64,000 nucleotides of DNA from Ramlibacter rhizophilus (lineage in GTDB: Bacteria > Pseudomonadota > Gammaproteobacteria > Burkholderiales > Burkholderiaceae_C): the NCBI RefSeq assembly GCF_004681965.1, contig NZ_SMLL01000004.1, positions 372,001-436,000 on the forward strand, written 5' to 3'. A model generated the notes under the pieces. It saw only the letters and a program-made list of their open reading frames with translations. It searched no databases and had not been told where the DNA came from. Numbering within the stretch: position 1 is the first letter of the stretch; each line of letters starts with the position of its first letter. This document shows positions 16,670-25,429 of the stretch, piece by piece. A program made the position numbers and the translations under genes.

Positions 16670-17695
16670 TCAGGCGGTTTCGAGCGCAGGGAGCGGTTGT
16701 GCCGGAAGGGGTGCCGGCCTGCCAGGGCTCAGCGTCTCGTAGCTCGCGATCGCAGCAGCAATCTCTTCCTGTGCCGCGTAGTGGACCATGTGCCCCACGC
16801 CCGGTACCACGATCAAGGTGCTGTCGACCAGATCGAGGTGCAATCGCCTCGAATGCGCCTCCAGGTCGACGATCTGGTCGTCGGCGCCTGCGACGATCGT
16901 GACGGGGACCCGCAGCTGCGAATAGCGGCTCGAAAGTGTCCGCGCCTGCGGGATCATGAAGGCTGCGTCTTCCGCGTTGCCACGCAACTGCCCGGGGCGC
17001 ACCATCGTTTCGCGCGGAACGGTCGTGAAGAAGCCCGACGGAACCGCGGCCGGCGCGAACATGCCCTTGACCATGGGACCGATCAGGGTTCGCGCCGCCA
17101 GTGCGGTGACCGTGTAGCGCATCACGTCTCCGATCACCGGGACGGCGACGGGGGCCGTCGCCAGCGCGTCGAAGCGGATTTCCGGGTAGTAGTAGCCGCT
17201 CACCAGGACGAGTCCGCGCACGGCACTCGGATGATCAAGCCCGAACGCGGCCGCCACCATGGCCCCCATCGAATGCCCCACCACGACCGCCTTGTCGATC
17301 CCGAGCTTTGCGAGCGCACGACGGACGAGGGCCGCCTGCGCCGTAGGCGTCCACAGGCGATCGCGTGGCCGGCTGCTGTGGCCGAAACCCGGCCGGTCGA
17401 AGGCGATGACGAGGTGGTCCCTTGCGAGTCGGTCGATGAGGCCGCTGGCCTCGAAGTCGGCGTGGGTCACGGCATTGCCATGCAGCAGCACCACCGGGGA
17501 CCCCTCGCCGCGCGAGACGTAATGCAGCTGCACCCCGTCGATCACGATGATCTTCCCCTGCGGCGGGTGGTCAGCGTCCGCGCGGATGGCTTTGCGGTGG
17601 ACCCACCAGGCTGTTGCCGCTGCAGCAGTCGCGGCCAGCAGCCCGGAAAGGAGGAAGGCGGGACGCCGCAGCGTCTTCGATGTCGTGGTCTTCAT
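16670..17695 (-). CDS. Membrane-anchored alpha/beta hydrolase
   Basis: This 341-residue protein has an N-terminal hydrophobic segment (about 13-32) preceded by basic residues, so it is probably anchored in or exported across the inner membrane. The hydrolase domain shows LLHGNAVTH (70-78), FDRPGFGHSS (99-108), the nucleophile VGHSMGA (Ser142), GADDQIVD and the catalytic-His segment GVGHMVHY. The family includes esterases, C-C hydrolases and dehalogenases; substrate cannot be assigned. It stands alone on the minus strand between the esterase and gamma-carbonic anhydrase genes. Confidence 0.78.
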   Translation of the reverse strand: MKTTTSKTLRRPAFLLSGLLAATAAAATAWWVHRKAIRADADHPPQGKIIVIDGVQLHYVSRGEGSPVVLLHGNAVTHADFEASGLIDRLARDHLVIAFDRPGFGHSSRPRDRLWTPTAQAALVRRALAKLGIDKAVVVGHSMGAMVAAAFGLDHPSAVRGLVLVSGYYYPEIRFDALATAPVAVPVIGDVMRYTVTALAARTLIGPMVKGMFAPAAVPSGFFTTVPRETMVRPGQLRGNAEDAAFMIPQARTLSSRYSQLRVPVTIVAGADDQIVDLEAHSRRLHLDLVDSTLIVVPGVGHMVHYAAQEEIAAAIASYETLSPGRPAPLPAQPLPALETA

Positions 17696-17818
17696 GCGAC
17701 AGCTTGACCGCGATAGCCCACCCGGTGGGTCGGCGGACAGGGTGAGAACACGTAAGGCCGCTTCACTTGTGCGGGCGTAGCAGCGGGGCTTGACCTTGTG
17801 TCGCGGGCCCCCGGGCCT

Positions 17819-18343
17819 TCAGTCCACGCGCTCCAGTTCCTCTGCGAATTGCGCGGCGCGCCGCACGTACTCCTGTGCGCTGGCGCGCAGGCCGGCCACC
17901 TCTGCCTGCGTGAGCTCGCGCTTGACCTGCGCCGGCGCGCCCACGATGAGTGAACGCGGCGGGAAGGTCTTGCGCTCCGTCACGACCGCGCCGGCGCCTA
18001 CGAGGCTGTCGGCGCCTATCACCGCCCCATTCAGGACGACCGCCTGGATGCCCACCAGCGCGCCGTCGCCCAGCGTGCAGCCGTGCAGCATGGCCTGGTG
18101 GCCCACCGTCACATGCTGGCCGACGGTCAGCGGGTAGCCCGGGTCCGCATGCAGGACGGCGCCTTCCTGCACGTTGCTGCCGGCACCCACCCGGATCGGC
18201 TCGTTGTCGCCGCGCAGCACCGCGCCGAACCAGACGCTCGCGCCTTCGGCGACGTGGACGTCGCCCACCAGCGTGGCCTCGTGGGCCACGAAGGCGGACG
18301 CAGCCACCTGGGGCGACTTGGCGCCGATGCGGTACTTCGGCAT
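17819..18343 (-). CDS. Gamma-carbonic-anhydrase-family left-handed beta-helix protein
   Basis: This 174-residue protein is built of hexapeptide repeats (VGDVHVAEGASVWFGAVLRGD, broken here after family-typical positions) with metal-ligand-type histidines in LHADPG, TVGHQAMLHG. It matches the YrdA/PaaY group of trimeric gamma-carbonic-anhydrase-like proteins. Catalytic activity is uncertain; PaaY-type members act as thioesterases in aromatic-CoA pathways. It starts one base after the Bug receptor stop, as the last gene of the HMG-CoA-lyase-like/CoA-transferase operon, which favours a role in that CoA pathway. Confidence 0.85.
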   Translation of the reverse strand: MPKYRIGAKSPQVAASAFVAHEATLVGDVHVAEGASVWFGAVLRGDNEPIRVGAGSNVQEGAVLHADPGYPLTVGQHVTVGHQAMLHGCTLGDGALVGIQAVVLNGAVIGADSLVGAGAVVTERKTFPPRSLIVGAPAQVKRELTQAEVAGLRASAQEYVRRAAQFAEELERVD

Positions 18344-18344
18344 C

Positions 18345-19319
18345 TCAGTCCAGCTTCACGCCCGCAGACGCCACGAGCTTGGCGTAGCGCGCCTGCTCGG
18401 CGCGCATGAACTCGGCGGCGGCCTGCGGCGTGCTGGGGTTGATGATGTTCGTCTGCTTGGCCATGGCCTGCTGCACCTCCGGGGTCGCCCAGGCACGGGC
18501 AATGGCGGCTTGCAGGCGCTGGACCTCGGCCGGCGCCATGCCCTTGGGACCGACCGCGGCGAACCAGCCGCCGACGTCCACCGTCGGGAAGCCCTGCTCC
18601 TGGACGGTGGGCAGTTCCGGCATGGACGGCACGCGCTGGTCGCCGGTGATGCCGACGGCGCGCAGGGTGCCCGCCTTCAGGTGGCCCTGCACGGCCGGCA
18701 CCGCCAGCACGGCGTAGTCGACCTGCCCGGACAGCAGGTCATTGATCATCGGGCCCACGCCCTTGTACGGGATATGGCGTGCCTGCACGTTCGCCGCGTC
18801 GTTGTACATCTCGGCCGCCAGGTGCAGGATGGTGCCGTTGCCCGACGAGGCGAAGTTGTAGTGGCCCGGCTTCGCCTTGAGCGCCGCCTGCAGTTCCTTC
18901 GCGTTGTTCACCGGCAGCTTCTGCGGGTTCACCACCAGCACGAACGGCGTCTGGCCGATGACGGTGATGGGCGTGATGTCCGCGAGGCTGTCGTATGGCA
19001 TGTTCTTGAACACACTCGGGTTGACGGCGTGGTTGTTCGACACGATGCCGATGGTGCGCCCATCGGGCGCGGCCTTGACGATCTGGCTGGTGCCGGTGAT
19101 ACCGCCGGCGCCCGGCAGGTTCTCGATGACGACCGGCCGGTTCAGTTCCTTCCCGAGCGCGTTCTGGGCCGCGCGCACGATGGTGTCCACGCCGGAGCCG
19201 GCGCCCACCGGCAGGATGACCCGCAGCGGATCGCCCGACTGGGCGGTGGCAGGCAGCAGCGCGAAGGCCAGGGCCGAGGCGACGGTGGCAAGTGCGAGGC
19301 GGCGGGTAGAGCGGATCAT
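18345..19319 (-). CDS. Bug-family tripartite tricarboxylate transporter (TctC-like) receptor
   Basis: This 324-residue periplasmic protein has a signal peptide (cleavage near TAQS, residue about 28) followed by the Bug hallmarks LRVILPVGAGSGVDTIVRA, VIENLPGAGG and GYNF-like segment GHYNFASSGNG. Bug receptors bind small carboxylates. No TctA/TctB membrane genes are adjacent, so it is an orphan receptor. It lies between CoA-transferase and gamma-CA genes, suggesting that it captures the carboxylate activated by the transferase. Confidence 0.88.
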   Translation of the reverse strand: MIRSTRRLALATVASALAFALLPATAQSGDPLRVILPVGAGSGVDTIVRAAQNALGKELNRPVVIENLPGAGGITGTSQIVKAAPDGRTIGIVSNNHAVNPSVFKNMPYDSLADITPITVIGQTPFVLVVNPQKLPVNNAKELQAALKAKPGHYNFASSGNGTILHLAAEMYNDAANVQARHIPYKGVGPMINDLLSGQVDYAVLAVPAVQGHLKAGTLRAVGITGDQRVPSMPELPTVQEQGFPTVDVGGWFAAVGPKGMAPAEVQRLQAAIARAWATPEVQQAMAKQTNIINPSTPQAAAEFMRAEQARYAKLVASAGVKLD

Positions 19320-19349
19320 GGTCTTGTCTCCTGGAGTGGTTGGGAAAAA

Positions 19350-20504
19350 TCAGGACAGGGCCGGCCGCTGCTGGTGCAGCCGCGCCATGATTTCGGCGGT
19401 GTGCTCGCCGACCTTCGGCAGGGGCCGGCGCACGCCGGGACGACGGCCACCCATCAGCAGTGGCAGCAGCACGGCCTGGGTGATCTCGCCGTCCTCGGTC
19501 TGCATGGGGACGAGGCCGCCGGACTCGAGCAGGTGCCGGTCCTGCACCAGTTGGTCCGGCCGCACGATGGGCGCGTAGGGGATGCCTGCGGCCTCCAGGC
19601 GTGGCTGCAGTTCCTCGATGCGGTGGCTGCGCAGGGTCTCGCCCAGCTTCTCCAGCAGGGCCGGCCGCACCGCGACCCGCTGCGCATTGGTGGCCAGCGC
19701 CGCATCGCCCGCGAGGTCCGGCCGCTCCAGCACCTGGCAAAGGGTCTGGAACTGCTTGTCGCTCACGGCCCCGATGAACAGCTGCTCGTCATCGGCGAGC
19801 GTGAACACGTCGTACACGCTCCAGGCCGACACGCGCGAGGGCAGCGGTGGCGGTGCCTCGCCGGTCATCAAAAACTGCTGCATGTGCTGGGAGGCGAGCA
19901 GCGCGCAGTTCTCGAACAGCGCGCTCTGGATCTCCTGGCCGCGGCCGGTCCGGTGGCGCTCCTGCAAGGCGGCCAGCACGCCGATGGCGCCGAACATGCC
20001 ACCCATGATGTCGTTGACCGACGAGCCGGCGCGCAGCGGGCGGCCGCGGGGTCCGGTCATGTAGGTCAGGCCGGCCATGTTCTGCACGACTTCGTCCAGG
20101 GCCAGGCGGTTCTCGTACGGTCCGGGCAGAAAGCCCTTGTGCGAGGCGTAGATCAGGTGCGGGCAGTCGCGCGAGAGCGTGCCGTAGTCCAGGCCCAGCT
20201 TTTTCATCAGCCCCGGGCGGAAGTTCTCCAGGACCACGTCGCTCTGGCCGATCAGTTCCACGGCCGCGGCATGCCCTTCGGGCGACTGGATATCCAGCAC
20301 CACGCTCTTCTTGTTGCGGTTGAAGCTGCGGAAGAAGCCGATGCCGAGCCCGGGCAGCTTGCGTGTCTTGTCGCCGCCGGGGGGCTCGATCTTGATCACC
20401 TCCGCGCCCAGGTCGGCCAGGATCATGCCGCAGGTGGGGCCCATCACCATGTGCGTGAATTCGATGACGCGGATGCCTTCCAGGGGCAGGCCGGTGCGGT
20501 CCAT
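19350..20504 (-). CDS. CaiB/BaiF (class III) CoA-transferase
   Basis: This 384-residue protein has the family start GIRVIEFTHMVMGPTCG (10-26), ADLGAEVIKIEPP, and the catalytic aspartate Asp137 in LALDEVVQ (the FrcA-type D-x3-Q pattern). It transfers CoA between carboxylic acids via an aspartyl-CoA intermediate. It follows the HMG-CoA-lyase-like gene by 18 bases and precedes the Bug receptor by 30, forming a coherent carboxylate uptake-activation-cleavage operon. The specific acid is not readable; itaconate/citramalate-like or 3-hydroxy-3-methyl acids are candidates. Confidence 0.88.
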   Translation of the reverse strand: MDRTGLPLEGIRVIEFTHMVMGPTCGMILADLGAEVIKIEPPGGDKTRKLPGLGIGFFRSFNRNKKSVVLDIQSPEGHAAAVELIGQSDVVLENFRPGLMKKLGLDYGTLSRDCPHLIYASHKGFLPGPYENRLALDEVVQNMAGLTYMTGPRGRPLRAGSSVNDIMGGMFGAIGVLAALQERHRTGRGQEIQSALFENCALLASQHMQQFLMTGEAPPPLPSRVSAWSVYDVFTLADDEQLFIGAVSDKQFQTLCQVLERPDLAGDAALATNAQRVAVRPALLEKLGETLRSHRIEELQPRLEAAGIPYAPIVRPDQLVQDRHLLESGGLVPMQTEDGEITQAVLLPLLMGGRRPGVRRPLPKVGEHTAEIMARLHQQRPALS

Positions 20505-20522
20505 TCGTGTGTCTCCAGTGAG

Positions 20523-21464
20523 TCAGGCAGCCAGGGGCTGTGCGAACGTTTTCGGAAGCCCGGCGCGCCAGACGCTGCCGTGGGTCGGTTCGCCTTCCAG
20601 CCATCCGACCACCTCGGCGCGCAGGGCCAGGAGCTTGTCGAGGGCGATGCCGGTCTGGACGTCCATGGCGGCAAGCATGAAGGCCGCGTCCTCGGTGGAC
20701 GCGTTGCCGCTGGCCCCGGGCGCGTGCGGGCAACCGCCGATCCCCGCCAGCGAGGCATCGAAGCGCGCCACGCCCAGCTGCAGCGAGGCATAGATGTTGG
20801 CAAGCGCGAGCCCGCGCGTGTCGTGGAAGTGGCCGCAGCAGAATCGGTCGCCCGCGACGCGCAGGGCCTTCTCGAACAGGCGGCTCACGGCCGACGGGTT
20901 GGCGTAGCCCACGGTATCGGCCAGGCTGACGCGGTCGGCGCCCGCATCGAGCAGGGCTTGCAGCAGGCGCAGCACCTCGGACTCGGCAACTTCGCCCTGG
21001 AGGGTGCATCCGAAGGCGGTCCCCACGCCGCCTTCGATGAGCGTCCTGCTGCCGGCGGCGTCGCGGGCCGCGCGAATCCGGCCCATCTCCGCGACCACTT
21101 CATCGGGGGTCTTGCGCAGGTTGGCCAGGCTGTGCGCGTGGCTGGCCGACAGGGGCAGGATCATCAGGGCGGCACCGTGCTCGATCGCCCGCTGCGCGCC
21201 CTGCAGGTTCGGCACGAGGACCGAGGCGGCAAGGCCGGGCAGCGTCTTCGCGTACGCCAGCACCTGCGCCGTGTCGGCCAGCTGGGGCAGCAGGCGCGGC
21301 GGCACGAAGGAGCCGACCTCGATCTCGCGCTGGCCCGCTTCGTAGGCGAGGCGGACCCATTCGATCTTGCGCGCCGTGGGCAGCACCTTCTGGATGCTCT
21401 GCAGGCCATCGCGCAAGCCGACTTCGCGGACGACGGCCCGGCGGGGGAGAGGGGGGGAAGCCAT
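20523..21464 (-). CDS. Hydroxymethylglutaryl-CoA-lyase-like enzyme
   Basis: This 313-residue DRE-TIM lyase has the motif REVGLRDGLQ (13-22), the metal-binding segment GHFHDTRG and the catalytic-cysteine loop GIGGCPHAPGASGN. Members cleave 3-hydroxy-3-methyl acyl-CoAs to acetyl-CoA and an oxo acid. Beside a CoA-transferase and a carboxylate receptor it is more likely to act on an imported branched acid (citramalyl-CoA-like) than to serve leucine degradation. It is first in its operon, and a LysR gene lies divergently across an 86-base gap. Confidence 0.87.
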   Translation of the reverse strand: MASPPLPRRAVVREVGLRDGLQSIQKVLPTARKIEWVRLAYEAGQREIEVGSFVPPRLLPQLADTAQVLAYAKTLPGLAASVLVPNLQGAQRAIEHGAALMILPLSASHAHSLANLRKTPDEVVAEMGRIRAARDAAGSRTLIEGGVGTAFGCTLQGEVAESEVLRLLQALLDAGADRVSLADTVGYANPSAVSRLFEKALRVAGDRFCCGHFHDTRGLALANIYASLQLGVARFDASLAGIGGCPHAPGASGNASTEDAAFMLAAMDVQTGIALDKLLALRAEVVGWLEGEPTHGSVWRAGLPKTFAQPLAA

Positions 21465-21509
21465 GCCACGCAGTCTAGGTTTTCCCGTATTTGCGCAAAG
21501 TGGTATTTG

Positions 21510-21526
21510 GGAACGCTAGTTGTTCC
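21510..21526. promoter_or_regulatory. Inverted repeat in LysR/HMGL intergenic region
   Basis: GGAAC and GTTCC are separated by 7 bases in the short gap between the divergent lyase operon and the LysR gene. Size and position fit a LysR-type operator that controls both directions. Confidence 0.5.
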
Positions 21527-21550
21527 ATACGGTCACGCCATAATGGCCCG

Positions 21551-22453
21551 GTGAAGGACCTCGACCTGACCTCCCTGCGCTATTTCGTGGCGGTCTGCGA
21601 GACGGGCAACATCAGCCGGGCGGCGCAGCAGGAGCACGTCGTGCCCTCGGCCATCAGCAAGCGGCTGGCGCACCTGGAAGACGACCTGCAGGTGCCGCTC
21701 TTCGTTCGGCAGCGACGCGGCGTGGTCCCGACCCCCGCCGGCGAGTCCTTGCTGGAGCACTCGCGCGCCATCCTGTCCAGCGCCAACCGCATCGCGCAGG
21801 ACATGGCCAGCTTCGGCGCCGGCTTGCGCGGCCAGGTGCGCCTGCTTGGCACCGTGTCCGCCATCGCCGAGTCATTGCCGGACGACGTCGCGGGTTTCAT
21901 GCAGATGCCCGAGCACCATGAAATCCAGGTCGACATCGAAGAGGAATTGAGCCGCGACATCGTCCGGCGCATCCGCGAGGGCAGCGCGTCGCTGGGGGTC
22001 CTCTGGGATGCGTCCAAGCTGGACGGATTGCAAAGCGCCCCTTATCGCGCCGACCATCTCGCCGTGGTCGTGCACCCCCACCATCCGCTCGCATCGCGTC
22101 GTCGCTGCCGCTTCGAGGACACGCTGGATCACCAGCACGTGGGGCTCCAGGCCTCCAGCGCCGTGAACCGGATGCTGGAGCGCGCGGCCGCCGTGGCGGG
22201 CAAGCGGATGGCCTATCGGTCCACGGTCTCGAACTTCGAGGCGGCCCTTCGCGTGGTGCAGGCCAACCTGGGCATCTCCATCATTCCGAAGGAAGTGGCC
22301 GGCGCGAACGCGGAGCGCCTGGGCCTGAAGGTGCTGCCGCTCACCGACGCCTGGGCGAAGCGCCGCTTCGTCATCTGCTTTCGCGACCGGGACAAGCTGA
22401 CCCGGGCCGCGGCGATGCTGCTGGACTACCTGTCGCGCGTGGCGCGGGCCTAG
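21551..22453 (+). CDS. LysR-family transcriptional regulator
   Basis: This 300-residue protein has the N-terminal helix-turn-helix of LysR proteins (LTSLRYFVAVCETGNISRAA, PSAISKRLAHLEDDL) and a two-lobed effector domain. The GTG at 21551 is chosen because it places the HTH at the family's usual distance; an upstream in-frame ATG at 21491 would overlap the promoter of the divergent lyase operon. Its divergence from the lyase/CoA-transferase/Bug operon suggests that it regulates those genes in response to the imported acid. Confidence 0.88.
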   Translation: MKDLDLTSLRYFVAVCETGNISRAAQQEHVVPSAISKRLAHLEDDLQVPLFVRQRRGVVPTPAGESLLEHSRAILSSANRIAQDMASFGAGLRGQVRLLGTVSAIAESLPDDVAGFMQMPEHHEIQVDIEEELSRDIVRRIREGSASLGVLWDASKLDGLQSAPYRADHLAVVVHPHHPLASRRRCRFEDTLDHQHVGLQASSAVNRMLERAAAVAGKRMAYRSTVSNFEAALRVVQANLGISIIPKEVAGANAERLGLKVLPLTDAWAKRRFVICFRDRDKLTRAAAMLLDYLSRVARA

Positions 22454-22655
22454 CGGCCTGGGATCCATGCCCACGATGCGGCTCGATTGCGGTACCATGC
22501 GCGGGCTGACGTGTTTCAAGAGTCTGCATCTCTAGGTTTCTCTTCCCCTGCTCCCGCGCTCGCGGCGAGTCGTAGTCGAATCTCCCTCCGATGGTTTCTT
22601 GGCGTTCGCACCGCGTGGCGCCGTGCTGCGCGGAAACTCTCCATGAAAGATCGAC
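22454..22655. other. Long leader region of the cold-shock gene
   Basis: A 202-base gap precedes the cold-shock gene and probably contains its promoter and an extended 5' untranslated region, as is common for csp genes whose leaders refold with temperature. No reading frame of note and no sharply defined hairpin was identified. Confidence 0.35.
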
Positions 22656-22874
22656 ATGACGACCAGCCTTACCGGAACCGTGAAGTGGTTCAACGAAGCC
22701 AAGGGCTACGGCTTCATCGCCCCGGACAACGGCAGCAAGGACCTCTTTGCGCACTTCCGCGAGATCCAGAGCACTGACGGTTACCGCACGCTGGCGGAGA
22801 ACGCGCGCGTGCAATTCGACGTGACCGAGGGTGCGAAGGGGCCGCAGGCCGCCAACATCCGGCCGATCGCCTGA
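22656..22874 (+). CDS. Cold-shock protein (CspA family)
   Basis: This 72-residue single cold-shock domain has RNP1 KGYGFI and an RNP2-equivalent DLFAHF where most homologues have DVFVHF. It begins [16 protein letters not shown] and ends with [10 protein letters not shown]. It binds single-stranded RNA/DNA as a nucleic-acid chaperone. It is monocistronic with a long upstream leader. A run of eight T residues at 23028-23035 after GC-rich sequence may end its transcript. Confidence 0.95.
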   Translation: MTTSLTGTVKWFNEAKGYGFIAPDNGSKDLFAHFREIQSTDGYRTLAENARVQFDVTEGAKGPQAANIRPIA

Positions 22875-23048
22875 TCCAGGCCTGGCCCAGGTCGCCCGTA
22901 CACGGCGCGAAGCGGACCCTGCGCGGCGACCCCTGCGACAGAGGTCCGGCAGCCGCCGCCCACGCGGGCGGGCCGGCTGCAGCTCGAGCAGGGCCGCGCC
23001 CTCATGGCCCGTCTACCCTGCCGGGGCTTTTTTTTGGACACTTGCGCG

Positions 23049-23375
23049 ATGGACACGCTTCAACCCGCTATTTGGCAGCCCAATGGCGACCTCTTGATCC
23101 CCGCGCGGACGGCGCAAGTGCTGCAGCGCTTGCTGCACCAACTCCAGGATGACATCGCCCAGCTGCACGGCCAGACGATGCTCAGGTCCGGTGAGATGGA
23201 GACGCCAGGCGAGACGGCTCAGCGGCAGGACTACGTGGACAAGCTTTCTGCTTCGGCCGGTCAGGCATCGCCGGTCGTCAGTGGGCGCCACATGCCCCAG
23301 ACGCAGCACGCCTCGGACAACTCGGAACTGCTCGAACGCCTGCAGACCTTGTCGGCGCTGCTGAAGGGTTCCTGA
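23049..23375 (+). CDS. Hypothetical protein
   Basis: This 108-residue protein begins MDTLQPAIWQPNGDLLIP. A predicted helical stretch (ARTAQVLQRLLHQLQDDIAQLHG, broken by no prolines) is followed by a polar, probably disordered region and a short C-terminal helix (LLERLQTLSALLKG). No family was recognised. It lies between the csp and yciH genes on the same strand. Base composition matches its neighbours, so it is probably a real small gene. Confidence 0.55.
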   Translation: MDTLQPAIWQPNGDLLIPARTAQVLQRLLHQLQDDIAQLHGQTMLRSGEMETPGETAQRQDYVDKLSASAGQASPVVSGRHMPQTQHASDNSELLERLQTLSALLKGS

Positions 23376-23406
23376 GCCGCGTTGTTCGCATGACAGTCCA
23401 CGCTTC

Positions 23407-23772
23407 ATGAAGCCCCGCCTGTCCGTCGGCGGCCTGGTCTACTCCACGGACGCAGGTCGCATGTGTCCCGCATGCCGCAAGCCGGTCGCGCAATGCGCCT
23501 GCTCGAAGCTCGCGCGCACCGCGCCCCCGTCCGACGGCATCGTCCGCATCTCGCGCGAAACCAAGGGCCGTGGCGGGAAGGCGGTGACCGTGGTCCGCGG
23601 TCTGGCGCTGGATGCCGCCACCCTCGACACCCTGGGCAAGCAGCTCAAGGCCGCGTGCGGCTCGGGCGGGACCGTGAAGGACGGCGTGGTGGAAGTGCAG
23701 GGCGACCACTGCGAGAAGGTCTCGGCCCTGCTCGTGGCCAAGGGTTTCAAGGTCAAGCGGGCCGGCGGATAG
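23407..23772 (+). CDS. yciH: SUI1/eIF1-like translation factor YciH
   Basis: This 121-residue protein has an N-terminal cysteine cluster (CPACRKPVAQCAC) that may bind zinc and a C-terminal SUI1 domain (VRISRETKGRGGKAVTVV, then GTVKDGVVEVQGDH and KGFKVKRAGG). YciH resembles eukaryotic initiation factor eIF1 and affects start-site fidelity or stress-time translation. It appears monocistronic, between two small unknown genes. Confidence 0.92.
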   Translation: MKPRLSVGGLVYSTDAGRMCPACRKPVAQCACSKLARTAPPSDGIVRISRETKGRGGKAVTVVRGLALDAATLDTLGKQLKAACGSGGTVKDGVVEVQGDHCEKVSALLVAKGFKVKRAGG

Positions 23773-23867
23773 CACCTCCCGGTTCCCGGGACGATCCTCC
23801 CATCGCCTTTTCGGCGATGCGCGCTCAAGCTTCCAGTCCCTTGTCAGCGCCACCCTCGGAGGCCGCC

Positions 23868-24167
23868 ATGTACACCTTCATCCGCGAAGTAAGCTTCAAG
23901 ACCATGGCCGACATGATGCGCGGCCTGCCCGTGGCCCAGCGGATGGTCAAGCACTACAAGGAGGTCGGCGGCGTCGACATCCAGATCCAAAGGGCGCTGT
24001 CGGGCTCGCCCGTGTGCGTGCGCTTCGTGGCGCAGCTGGACTCGCTGGACGAGTGGCAGCGCGTTCAATCCAAGATCGCCACCGATCCCGAGTTCCACAA
24101 GATGCTCGGCGAGATGGGGCCGCTGGTGGATGGCGGCAGGACCAACGACCAGCTCTGGCAGTCCTGA
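23868..24167 (+). CDS. Small protein of unknown function
   Basis: This 99-residue protein begins MYTFIREVSFKTMADMM after GGAGG (8 bases upstream of the ATG). The pattern of alternating beta strands and helices, with VGGVDIQIQRAL and VCVRFVAQLDSLDEW followed by DPEFHKMLGEMGPLV, resembles dimeric alpha-beta barrel (NIPSNAP/Dabb-like) proteins, but I cannot assign a family firmly. It is co-directional with yciH and convergent with the MFS gene. Confidence 0.65.
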   Translation: MYTFIREVSFKTMADMMRGLPVAQRMVKHYKEVGGVDIQIQRALSGSPVCVRFVAQLDSLDEWQRVQSKIATDPEFHKMLGEMGPLVDGGRTNDQLWQS

Positions 24168-24181
24168 GCGTCGTCGCTGAT

Positions 24182-25429
24182 CTATCCGGCCCCGCGGGAC
24201 CGACCGGGCGCCGCCTCCACTTCTTCCGGCGGCCGAACCCGCTGGAACATGCCGAGCAGCAGCAGGTCATAGACGATCTTCAGGACGCCGCCGACGACCA
24301 GGGGCCAGCCGAAGGGCGACACCGCCAGCAGCCAGCCCGCCAGCGCGGGACCGCACGCCGCGGCCAGGCTTCGCGGCACGGACGTGAGGCTCGCGGCGGC
24401 TGGGCGTTCGGCGGGCGTGACGATGGCCATCACGTAGGAGCTGCGCGTCGGCACGTCCATCTGGGACAGCGCGCTGCGTACCAGCAGCAGGCCGATGGCG
24501 GCCACGAGTTCGCTGCAGAACGGCATGGCGATCAGGCACAGGCTGGACGGCAGGTGCGTGTAGACCATCGTGCGGACCAGGCCGATCCGTTCGGCCAGGC
24601 GTGCGGCCACGACATAGGAGGCCGCCGTCAGCACGCCCGTCCAGAAGAAGATGCCGGCGGCCGTGTCCAGCGCGAGGCCGAAGCGCTGGTACAGCCACAG
24701 CGCCAGCAGCGACTGCACGACGAAGCCGCCGCCGAAGGCGTCCAGGCTGAACAAGGCGGCGAGCAGGTAGACCCGCCTTCGCGATGGGCCCAATTGGGGG
24801 GCGCGCTCGCCCTCGGGCGGGAGCTCATGGCCCGGCAGGCCGCGATACAGCGGGACAGTGGCCAGCCCGAGCAGGGCGTACAGCACGAACATGCCCTGCA
24901 TGGCCGCAAGCGGCGCAAGCCCCAGGCGCTCGCCGGCGAACGAGGGGAGGGCGGCCGCCAGCGCCCCGGCGGCTGCCGCCAGTGTGCCGACCAGGCTGTA
25001 GCGCGCGAAGGCCGGCGTGCGCTTGCGGTCCTGCGCAGACTGCGCCAGCAAGGCATGCTCCACCGGCATGAAGACGCTGGTGTCGCCGCCGGACGGGTTG
25101 AGCGTCCCGGCGAAGGCCACCACCAGCAGGGGCCAGAAGCTGGACACGCACGCCACGCCCAGGCCGGTGGCCACCATCAGGCCCGTGGCGGCGAGCAGGA
25201 GCCGCCGGTGCCCCCAGCGCTGCGCCAGGTGGCCCGCCGCCAGCGTGAGGAGGCCGGAGCCCAGCAGCGTGGTGGTCGCCACGAGCCCGACCTCGAAAGC
25301 GGTCCAGCCGAGTTCCAGCAGGTAGGCCGGCAGCAGCAGGCTCACGAAGCCGTCGCCGAAGCCGCGCAGGGCCTTGGCCGCCAGCAGCCGGCGCACGACG
25401 TCGAGACGGATGAAGGGTGGGCTGTCCAA
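24182..25429 (-). CDS. MFS transporter
   Basis: This 415-residue membrane protein has about 12 hydrophobic segments in two six-helix halves. The first loop reads HLAQRWGHRRLLL, a form of the MFS signature, and a long charged central loop (RGLPGHELPPEGERAP) separates the halves. The mid-protein segment QMDVPTRSSYVMAIV fits exporter-type members. Substrate unknown. It is divergent from the glutamine-synthetase-like gene. Confidence 0.85.
   Translation of the reverse strand: MDSPPFIRLDVVRRLLAAKALRGFGDGFVSLLLPAYLLELGWTAFEVGLVATTTLLGSGLLTLAAGHLAQRWGHRRLLLAATGLMVATGLGVACVSSFWPLLVVAFAGTLNPSGGDTSVFMPVEHALLAQSAQDRKRTPAFARYSLVGTLAAAAGALAAALPSFAGERLGLAPLAAMQGMFVLYALLGLATVPLYRGLPGHELPPEGERAPQLGPSRRRVYLLAALFSLDAFGGGFVVQSLLALWLYQRFGLALDTAAGIFFWTGVLTAASYVVAARLAERIGLVRTMVYTHLPSSLCLIAMPFCSELVAAIGLLLVRSALSQMDVPTRSSYVMAIVTPAERPAAASLTSVPRSLAAACGPALAGWLLAVSPFGWPLVVGGVLKIVYDLLLLGMFQRVRPPEEVEAAPGRSRGAG

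Noticed and set aside
16550..17707. Plus-strand frame opposite the membrane-anchored hydrolase
   Set aside because: Composition is Arg/His/Gly-rich without motifs; the minus-strand hydrolase is complete.
18174..21554. Very long open frame on the plus strand opposite the Bug/CoA-transferase/lyase operon
   Set aside because: The antisense frame of high-GC genes stays open by codon bias. Its translation is low-complexity and rich in Arg/His/Gly, with no domain, while the minus-strand genes have clear families.
22981..23035. Classical terminator after the cold-shock gene
   Set aside because: There is a run of eight T residues, but only weak 4-5 bp stems precede it, so it is not listed as a firm terminator.
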